Assembly: GCA_023954375.1 (NCBI GenBank) | Contig: JAMLIC010000072.1 | Location: 1 to 39,205, forward strand | Source: Planctomycetota bacterium | Lineage (GTDB): Bacteria; Planctomycetota; J058 | Length of the DNA: 39,205 bases | Direction of reading: 5' to 3' | Shown: positions 33,890 to 39,205 of the stretch, in pieces | Numbering within the stretch: the stretch's first letter is position 1 | Layout: the number at the start of each line of letters is the position of its first letter | The notes under the pieces: generated by a model | The model's database searches: none | Seen by the model: only the letters and a program-made list of their open reading frames with translations | What the model was told of the DNA's origin: nothing | Program-made: the position numbers and the translations under genes

Positions 33890-35491
33890 ATGGCCGACCG
33901 ACCCGTCCGCACCCGCATCGCCCCCAGCCCGACCGGCGACCCGCACGTCGGCACGGCCTACATGGGCCTCGTGAACATGGTCGTCGCGCGCCAGGCGGGC
34001 GGGCAGTTCATCCTGCGGATCGACGACACCGACCGCGCCCGCTACCGCGCGGGCTCCGAGGAGGCGATCTTCGCCGCCCTGCGCTGGCTGGGCCTCGAGT
34101 GGGACGAGGGGCCGGACAAGGGCGGCCCCGCCGGGCCCTACCGGCAGAGCGAGCGCTCGGCGACCTACCGCGAGCACGCCGACCGGCTGGTCGCGGCGGG
34201 CAAGGCCTACCGCTGCTTCTGCAGCGAGCAGCGGCTGGCCGAGGTCCGCAAGGCGCAGGAGGCGCGCAAGGAGACGACCCGCTACGACCGCGCCTGCCGC
34301 GAGCTGCCGGCCGCCGAGGTCACCGCCCGGGTCGAGCGCGGCGAGCCGCACGTCGTGCGCCTCGCCATGCCGACCACGGGCGAGACGGTCGTCCACGACC
34401 TCCTGCGCGGGCCGATCACCACGCCCAACGCCGACCTGCAGGACCAGGTCCTCCTCAAGCAGGACGGCTTCCCCACCTACCACCTGGCGTCGTGCGTCGA
34501 CGACCACCTCATGGGGATCACCCACATCATCCGCGCCGAGGAGTGGATCTCGTCGGCGCCGATCCACAAGGTCCTCTTCGACGCGCTGGGCTACGAGGTC
34601 CCCGTCCTCTGCCACATGCCGCTCCTGCGCAACGACGACAAGAACAAGACGAAGATCAGCAAGCGCAAGAACCCGACCTCGATCCTCTACTACCGCGAGG
34701 CCGGCTTCCTGCCGCAGGGCCTGCTCAACTTCCTCGGCCTCATGGGCTGGGGCGGCCCGCGCGCCGAGGACGGGTCGCAGCAGGAGGTCTTCGGGCTCGA
34801 GGCGATGGCGGCGAGCTTCCGGCTCGAGGACATCCGCCTGGGCGGGCCCGTGTTCGACCTCGAGAAGCTGAAGTACATCAACGCCCACCACCAGCGCCTG
34901 CTCTCGTCCGACGACTACCTCGCGCAGGTCAAGGCCTACCTGTTCGGCGACGAGCGGCGCCTGAGGGCGATCACCGACCTCGTGCACAAGCGGACCGAGA
35001 CGCTCGGCGGGTTCCTGGCCATGGCCGACTTCTTCTTCGGCGACGTGGTCCAGCGCCCCGACCTGCTCGTCCCGGCGCGCAAGCCGGAGGGGACGGAGTC
35101 GCCCGCCGACGCGGCGAAGGCGGCGGCGGAGGAGGCCTGGCTGGTGCTGGCCGACGTCCTCGACGCCCTCGACAAGGTCGAGCCCTGGACGGCCGCGGCG
35201 CTCGAGGAGGCCGGCCGGGCGCTCGCCACGCCGCGCGAGACCGGCTGGAAGAGCCGCGACCTGTTCGCGCTCCTCCGGGCCGCGGTCACCGGCAAGACGG
35301 CCACCCCGCCGCTGTTCGAGAGCATGGAGGTGCTCGGCAAGCCGCGCTGCCTCGGGCGCATGGGCGAGGCCCTGCGGGCGCTCGCCGCGCAGCACGGCGA
35401 GCCGTCGAAGAAGGCCCGGGAGCGATGGGAGAAGCAGAGGCGGGAGCGCCGCAAGGGCGAGGACGGCGGGGGCGGGGAGGCGGCGGCCTGA
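33890..35491 (+). CDS. gltX: Glutamyl-tRNA synthetase
   Basis: This 533-residue protein uses the ATG at 33890 with AGGAG seven bases before it. A nine-codon upstream extension from 33863 exists but would overlap the promoter. It attaches glutamate to tRNA. Visible are the HIGH region as RIAPSPTGDPHVGTAYMGL, RIDDTDRARYR, a cysteine pair in KAYRCFCSEQRL, LKQDGFPTYHLASCVDDHLM, ITHIIRAEEW and the KMSKS-like motif KTKISKRKN. The length fits bacterial GluRS (about 470-500) with a longer basic tail (KKARERWEKQRRERRKG). Whether it is discriminating (tRNA-Glu only) cannot be decided from these motifs. It is followed by a GC hairpin and the pair of genes starting at 35592. Confidence 0.97.
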   Translation: MADRPVRTRIAPSPTGDPHVGTAYMGLVNMVVARQAGGQFILRIDDTDRARYRAGSEEAIFAALRWLGLEWDEGPDKGGPAGPYRQSERSATYREHADRLVAAGKAYRCFCSEQRLAEVRKAQEARKETTRYDRACRELPAAEVTARVERGEPHVVRLAMPTTGETVVHDLLRGPITTPNADLQDQVLLKQDGFPTYHLASCVDDHLMGITHIIRAEEWISSAPIHKVLFDALGYEVPVLCHMPLLRNDDKNKTKISKRKNPTSILYYREAGFLPQGLLNFLGLMGWGGPRAEDGSQQEVFGLEAMAASFRLEDIRLGGPVFDLEKLKYINAHHQRLLSSDDYLAQVKAYLFGDERRLRAITDLVHKRTETLGGFLAMADFFFGDVVQRPDLLVPARKPEGTESPADAAKAAAEEAWLVLADVLDALDKVEPWTAAALEEAGRALATPRETGWKSRDLFALLRAAVTGKTATPPLFESMEVLGKPRCLGRMGEALRALAAQHGEPSKKARERWEKQRRERRKGEDGGGGEAAA

Positions 35492-35526
35492 CGATGGTGC
35501 GGCATCAGGGAATCCCCTATGCCCCT

Positions 35527-35547
35527 CGGGCGCTGCGGTGGCGCCCG
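35527..35547 (+). terminator. GC hairpin after gltX
   Basis: CGGGCGC (35527-35533) and GCGCCCG (35541-35547) form a perfect 7-bp stem with a seven-base loop, 36 bp after the gltX stop. No T tract. A TAGGCT at 35562-35567 may be the -10 box of the next gene. Confidence 0.45.
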
Positions 35548-35591
35548 GGTCGGCCTGACAGTAGGCTGTCCCCGCAGCGAGGTGCCCGCCG

Positions 35592-36107
35592 GTGAGCTTC
35601 GTCCCGGACGTCTCGGCCCACGCAGGCGACGCGGCGCGCGTGGCCAACGACCTGCGCGCCGCCCTCAAGGAGCTCAAGGTCCCCTTCAAGGAGGACGGGC
35701 GGCGCGACCTCTGGGTCGAGTACACCCCGAGCCCCTCCTACGAGGCGATCGGGGTGCGGTTCTTCTTCCTCGACAGGCAGGGGATCTGCTGCGCCGAGGG
35801 GCTCCTCGCCGAGCTGTCGGACGAGGTCCACGAGGAGCTGCGGACGGCGATCAACTACCTGGCGCTGGAGCTCTCGACCTTCCGCTTCTACGTGGGCGAC
35901 CTGGCCCAGGGCCGCGGCCGGGGCATCCACGTCCGCCACGACCTGCTCCCGAGCCTCGGCGGCGGCCCGACGATCCACCCCCGCGAGCTGCGCCAGGCGC
36001 TCACGGGGCTCTGCGCGCAGAAGGCGGTGTTCGCCGATCCCTTGCGCCGCGCGCAGGAGGGCGCCTCGTGGCGCAACGTCAAGGACGCCCTGCGGGCGCT
36101 GAAGTGA
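35592..36107 (+). CDS. YbjN-like / T3SS-chaperone-fold protein (171 aa)
   Basis: This GTG-initiated protein has 171 residues. Its alternation of an N-terminal helix (AGDAARVANDLRAALKELKV), a strand series (RRDLWVEYTPSPSYEAIGVR, FFFLDRQGICCAEGL), a helix (LSDEVHEELRTAINYLALEL) and a short strand (TFRFYVGDLAQGRGRGIHVR) recalls the YbjN/type III secretion chaperone-like fold, which often acts as a small binding module. It is cytoplasmic, with no signal or membrane segment. It precedes by 10 bp a larger gene whose N-terminus has the same type of fold, so the two are probably co-expressed and may form a pair. The assignment is by fold pattern only. Confidence 0.6.
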   Translation: MSFVPDVSAHAGDAARVANDLRAALKELKVPFKEDGRRDLWVEYTPSPSYEAIGVRFFFLDRQGICCAEGLLAELSDEVHEELRTAINYLALELSTFRFYVGDLAQGRGRGIHVRHDLLPSLGGGPTIHPRELRQALTGLCAQKAVFADPLRRAQEGASWRNVKDALRALK

Positions 36108-36117
36108 GGCCGACCGG

Positions 36118-38346
36118 GTGAGCGCGCTCAGGGCCGTGGTGACCAGTGGGCTCGAGGCGCTCGGGCTGACCGTGGAGGGCGACCGCGCCGGGCTCGTCGT
36201 GAGCGACGGCGTCGACGGCCAGAAGATGGTCGTGCGCATCGACGAGAACGAGCGCGTCGTGCGCCTCGAGCGCACGATCTGCTACCCGGTGGACGACTTC
36301 TCGCCCGACCTGTCGCGGGCGATGGACTGGCTGAACCAGCGCCGCGCCGGGGTGTGCTTCGCCTACCACGAGGCGCAGCGCGCCCTGATCGTCTCGACGA
36401 CGTGGACGTCGCCCAGCCGCGACCCGGGGCCGAACCAGCTGCACCTGCTCCTGGCGCTGGCGCTCGAGGCGGCGGGGCGCGACGGGCCGCAGCTCGAGCG
36501 CGTCGCGGAGGGCGAGACCTCGTGGGAGGCGCTCGTCGACGGCGACGTCGGCGAGGAGCCGGGGCGGTCCGAGGCGCTCGACCCGCCGACGCGCGCGTTC
36601 GCCGGCCGGCTGGACGCGAGCGACCCGAGCACGCGCGCCCTGAACGTCGCGCACGTGCGGACGACGACGCGGTTCATGGACCACGCCGACGGCGACGTCG
36701 GCGAGGAGGCCGACCCGCTCCCGCCGCCGCGCAAGGTCACGGGCCTCCAGCCGACGCGCCGGTTCGAGGAGCTCGATCAGTTCGCCGTCCGGTCGACCGA
36801 GCCCGAGGCCGAGGAGGGCGACCGACCCGCGCCCGCCGGGGCCGAGCTGACGCCGCGCGGCGGCATGTCCCGGACGGCCCTGCAGATGGCCGTGTACCGC
36901 GTCGACAACGCGAAGGCGGACCGCGTCGACATGACCGCGGGCCGGCGCAGCCTCGGCTACCGGGCCTTCCGCGGCGGGCTCACCCTCGCCCTCCTCGGCG
37001 GGGCGGCCTATCTGGTCTACACGGCGTTCATCGACCCGTTCCTCGGCGGGCGCGGGCTGTACGAGCAGCTCAAGGGGCTCACGAGCGGCCTCTTCTCGCA
37101 GCCGCCGACCGACCAGCTCGACCCGCGGATCGCCGTGCGGCAGGCCCTCGAGGGCAAGGAGCTCCTCCTGTCGGAGCTCGAGGACCCCATGCCCGACGTG
37201 GAGCTCCACGGGGCCTACGTCAGCCGCGCGCTGAACGGCGTCGGCGACAAGGTCGAGGCGCTCGTGGAGCTCGCGGCCGCCCACCGCGCGCCCGACGTGC
37301 GCGCCCGGGCCTACGGGGTGTGGGTCGAGCAGGGGCTCAACAACGACGACGGCGCCCGCATGCGCCTCCTCCGCGCCCTGGTCGAGCGCGAGCGGCACGA
37401 CGACCGGCTGGACCGGGTGGTCCCCGACCTCCTCAACAGCCTGCGCACGCGGGAGCCCGACGACGAGGCCCTGATCCCCGCCCTGCGCTGGGCGACGGGC
37501 GGCGTGTTCTTCGCGCTGGTCGAGCTGATCGGCCGGCCGGCGAGCGGCGACGAGGTCGCCGCGCGCCGCCGCTCGGACGCCCTCGCCGCGTGCCTGGACC
37601 GCGACACGGCCGAGTTCCCGATCCTGCGCGCCATGCTCCGCACCGGCTTCGCCCCGCAGGATGCCGCCGCGCGGCTCGTGCAGGGGCGCGGCGTCGAGTG
37701 GGCCCGCGGCGAGGGTCGCCAGCAGCTCGTCGACTTCGTCGTCGAGAACCCGGACAGCGTCGCCCCCCTCCTGCGGCACGAGGACGAGGAGCTGCGCCTG
37801 CTCGCCATCGAGCTCCTCGTCGCCGCGGCCACCCCGGCCTCGGTCGAGCGGATCGGGCGCCTGGGGCTGCGTGACCCGGCGCTGCGCGTGCGCCTGCGCG
37901 CGGCGCGCGGGCTGGCGCAGGTGGGCAACGCCGACGCGGCGTGGCCGCTGGCGCTCGCCCTCAGCCGCCGCGAGCCCGCGCCCGAGCCGGCCTTCGTCGA
38001 CGAGGTCCGCCGCGCGATCGGCCGCCTGCCGGTCGCGGAGTGCGTCGCCCGGCTGCGCGAGCACCTCGCGCCGGCGCTGCCGGTGGGCGAGCGCTACTAC
38101 GCCGTCGTGGCGCTCGGCGCGGTCCAGAACGCCGGGGGCCTGCCCGCGCTCCTCGACGCCCTCAAGGACCCCGACGCGCAGGTCCGGCGCAAGGCGATCG
38201 ACACCTGCGCGGAGCTCCAGGGCGGCGGCGCCAACCTGGGCTCGGGCGTGGCGGCGTTCCGGGAGGTCGCGCGGGGCGACGCCGACGCCGGCGTCCGGCA
38301 GGTGGCGGCGCGGGTCTACAAGGCCATCGTCGGCCGGGATCCTTGA
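36118..38346 (+). CDS. Membrane protein with YbjN-like domain and HEAT repeats
   Basis: This 742-residue protein starts with GTG. The first 120 residues (VTSGLEALGLTVEGDRAGLV, QKMVVRIDENERVVRLERTI, CYPVDDFSPDL, HLLLALALEAA) resemble the YbjN-like fold of the previous gene. A charged low-complexity linker follows; it holds TRALNV-like and PTRRFEEL-like segments rich in Thr that could be phosphorylated. One membrane helix lies near 285-305 (GLTLALLGGAAYLVYTAFI). The C-terminal 430 residues are helical with HEAT-like repeats, clearest in LPALLDALKDPDAQVRRKAI, DTCAELQGGG and VRQVAARVYKAIVG. It probably serves as a scaffold at the inner membrane. No enzyme motif is present. A 29-bp hairpin follows its stop. 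Confidence 0.72.
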   Translation: MSALRAVVTSGLEALGLTVEGDRAGLVVSDGVDGQKMVVRIDENERVVRLERTICYPVDDFSPDLSRAMDWLNQRRAGVCFAYHEAQRALIVSTTWTSPSRDPGPNQLHLLLALALEAAGRDGPQLERVAEGETSWEALVDGDVGEEPGRSEALDPPTRAFAGRLDASDPSTRALNVAHVRTTTRFMDHADGDVGEEADPLPPPRKVTGLQPTRRFEELDQFAVRSTEPEAEEGDRPAPAGAELTPRGGMSRTALQMAVYRVDNAKADRVDMTAGRRSLGYRAFRGGLTLALLGGAAYLVYTAFIDPFLGGRGLYEQLKGLTSGLFSQPPTDQLDPRIAVRQALEGKELLLSELEDPMPDVELHGAYVSRALNGVGDKVEALVELAAAHRAPDVRARAYGVWVEQGLNNDDGARMRLLRALVERERHDDRLDRVVPDLLNSLRTREPDDEALIPALRWATGGVFFALVELIGRPASGDEVAARRRSDALAACLDRDTAEFPILRAMLRTGFAPQDAAARLVQGRGVEWARGEGRQQLVDFVVENPDSVAPLLRHEDEELRLLAIELLVAAATPASVERIGRLGLRDPALRVRLRAARGLAQVGNADAAWPLALALSRREPAPEPAFVDEVRRAIGRLPVAECVARLREHLAPALPVGERYYAVVALGAVQNAGGLPALLDALKDPDAQVRRKAIDTCAELQGGGANLGSGVAAFREVARGDADAGVRQVAARVYKAIVGRDP

Positions 38347-38385
38347 GGAAGCCCCGCACCCTCCTGCCCTCCCGGTCAGGAATCA

Positions 38386-38472
38386 ACCACGGAGGACACG
38401 GAGGACACGGAGGAGAGCCCCTGGAGCGCCAACTCCATGTTCTTCCTCCGTGTCCTCCGTGTCCTCCGTGGT
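38386..38472. terminator. Second perfect 29-bp inverted repeat, 9-mer units
   Basis: The arms 38386-38414 and 38444-38472 are complementary over 29 bp around a 29-base loop that itself contains a TGGAG/CTCCA mini-stem. Each arm consists of three repeats of a CACGGAGGA-type nonamer. It lies between the convergent genes ending at 38346 (+) and 38476 (-), and its right arm ends 4 bp before the minus-strand stop. It belongs with the hairpin at 26107. Confidence 0.75.
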
Positions 38473-38475
38473 GAG

Positions 38476-39081
38476 CTAGGGCCCGACCGGCCGCGCGTCG
38501 CCGGGCAGCTCGCAGCCGATCACGTCGAGCGGGAACGGGCGCGAGGTGCGCACGTGCACGGCGCCCGCGTGGTTCACGGCGAAGAAGCGGTCGCCGGTGC
38601 GCCCGGGCGTGAGGGGGCTCGCCACGGCGATCCACCGCAGCCGGGGCTCGGTCCGCGAGGCCGCCACCTCGAGCTGGTAGCCCTCGTGGATCCCCGTGAC
38701 GAGCCCGGGGTCGAGCAGGTGCGCCGCGCCGAGCTGCGCGAGGTCGCCGAAGTCGGCGACCCCGTTGCGGTCCGGGTCGGACGACCGGAACGCCTCCTGG
38801 GCGGCGACGACCGCCCGCAGGGCGGCGACGGCGGCGGCCTCGTTGCGCGCCGTCTCGGCGCGCTGGAGCCCCGGCGCGGCGGCGGTGGCCACGATCGAGC
38901 CCACGACGCACAGGAGCGCCAGGAGCACGACCCCCAGGAACACGCCGAGGGCCAGGTGCGGCAACGCCTCCCGCGCGTCCGGCGCCGCGGCCGGGTCGAT
39001 GAACTCGCCGCAGTGCCGGCACTTGCGGGCGATGCTCGGGATGTCCTCGCCGCAGTAGGGGCAGGCGACCCGGTCGTCCAT
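38476..39081 (-). CDS. Zinc-ribbon/pilin-like membrane protein
   Basis: This 201-residue protein starts with ATG. The first 30 residues hold a zinc ribbon (ACPYCGED and RKCRHCGEF, CxxC-x11-CxxC). A hydrophobic helix follows (LALGVFLGVVLLALLCVVGS), then a sequence very like type IV pilin or pseudopilin globular starts: AAPGLQRAETARNEAAAVAA, LRAVVAAQEAFRSSDPDRNG and VADFGDLAQLG. Strand-rich C-terminal parts with FFAVNHAGAVHVRTSRPF follow. In ordinary prepilins the N-terminal leader is short and cut; here the zinc ribbon takes its place, so the protein is probably membrane-anchored and not assembled into a pilus by the usual route. It is convergent with the HEAT gene, and no other pilus genes are seen. 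Confidence 0.68.
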   Translation of the reverse strand: MDDRVACPYCGEDIPSIARKCRHCGEFIDPAAAPDAREALPHLALGVFLGVVLLALLCVVGSIVATAAAPGLQRAETARNEAAAVAALRAVVAAQEAFRSSDPDRNGVADFGDLAQLGAAHLLDPGLVTGIHEGYQLEVAASRTEPRLRWIAVASPLTPGRTGDRFFAVNHAGAVHVRTSRPFPLDVIGCELPGDARPVGP

Positions 39082-39126
39082 GGGGGAGCATTCACCCGGA
39101 CGCCGGGCCCCGCGTCAAGGCCCGGT

Positions 39127-39205
39127 GGTGTGATCGCGGCTGCGGCCGAGGATGGCGGGCGCTGCGGTGCGTCGGGGGGGGCGGGGGGGGGGCCCCCCCC
39201 GCCCC
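39127..39205. repeat. Dispersed G/C-homopolymer repeat, copy 2 (window end)
   Basis: Bases 39127-39161 match 17020-17055 with two mismatches and one gap. They are followed by G8 (39174-39181), G10 (39183-39192) and C8 (39193-39200). The homopolymers and the position at the very end suggest the contig stops here because the element is repeated and folds on itself. Confidence 0.7.

Overview
This 39.2 kb window is extremely GC-rich (about three quarters G+C by eye) and densely packed on both strands. Many genes start with GTG, and neighbouring genes often overlap through GTGA or ATGA. The gene content points to a diderm bacterium with many lipoproteins and secreted or membrane-anchored proteins, an Mla-type lipid transport operon, an FHA/RsbW-like regulator, a TIGR02996-like repeat-companion domain, a prokaryotic RING-like protein and SH3-like/TPR secreted proteins. 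Planctomycetota is my best guess, with Myxococcota the main alternative. No rRNA or tRNA gene, CRISPR array, transposase or phage gene was seen. The window begins in a poly-C run and ends in poly-G/poly-C runs, so the ends may be assembly break points at a dispersed repeat.

Layout. 1-8.1 kb: small hypotheticals, a membrane-anchored HExxHxxGxxD metalloprotease, a beta-propeller protein on the minus strand, a Sel1/DnaJ-type zinc-finger membrane protein overlapping an NTF2-like gene, the protein AMPylase SelO, a lipoprotein, and a GNAT acetyltransferase that overlaps the next gene. 8.1-15.6 kb: a RapA-like SNF2 ATPase, a secreted or membrane-anchored unknown protein, and phosphoenolpyruvate carboxylase (minus). 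15.6-21.5 kb: a BamE-like lipoprotein, a small membrane protein, a TIGR02574-type antitoxin whose ParE/RelE-like toxin has been destroyed by a G/C-homopolymer repeat, an alpha/beta hydrolase, two related secreted proteins (one with an apparent frameshift in a G run), and more small unknowns. 21.5-26.2 kb: two inverted heptamer arrays, an Hsp33-like chaperone, a second hydrolase, a RING-like membrane protein, and a TetR/diiron-protein operon with a strong promoter and a doubled palindromic operator. 26.2-33.0 kb: a six-gene minus-strand operon that begins with an FHA-histidine-kinase-fold regulator, continues with an aromatic-rich lipoprotein, and ends with MlaE, MlaF and two Mce/MlaD proteins. 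33.1-39.2 kb: a histidine-phosphatase lipoprotein, glutamyl-tRNA synthetase, a pair of genes with YbjN-like features (the second with a membrane segment and HEAT repeats), and a zinc-ribbon/pilin-like fusion.

Most striking features. (1) Where two genes point tail to tail, there is usually an inverted repeat. Two of these are perfect 29-bp stems built from CGGAGGAcA-type units. One is a 308-bp element flanked by 16 copies of CAGTTAG and 11 copies of AGCTAAA in opposite orientation, whose units carry a stop codon on both strands. (2) A regulator and an uncharacterised aromatic-repeat lipoprotein are translationally coupled to an Mla system. (3) A toxin-antitoxin locus has lost the toxin core to a repeat that recurs at the right end of the window.
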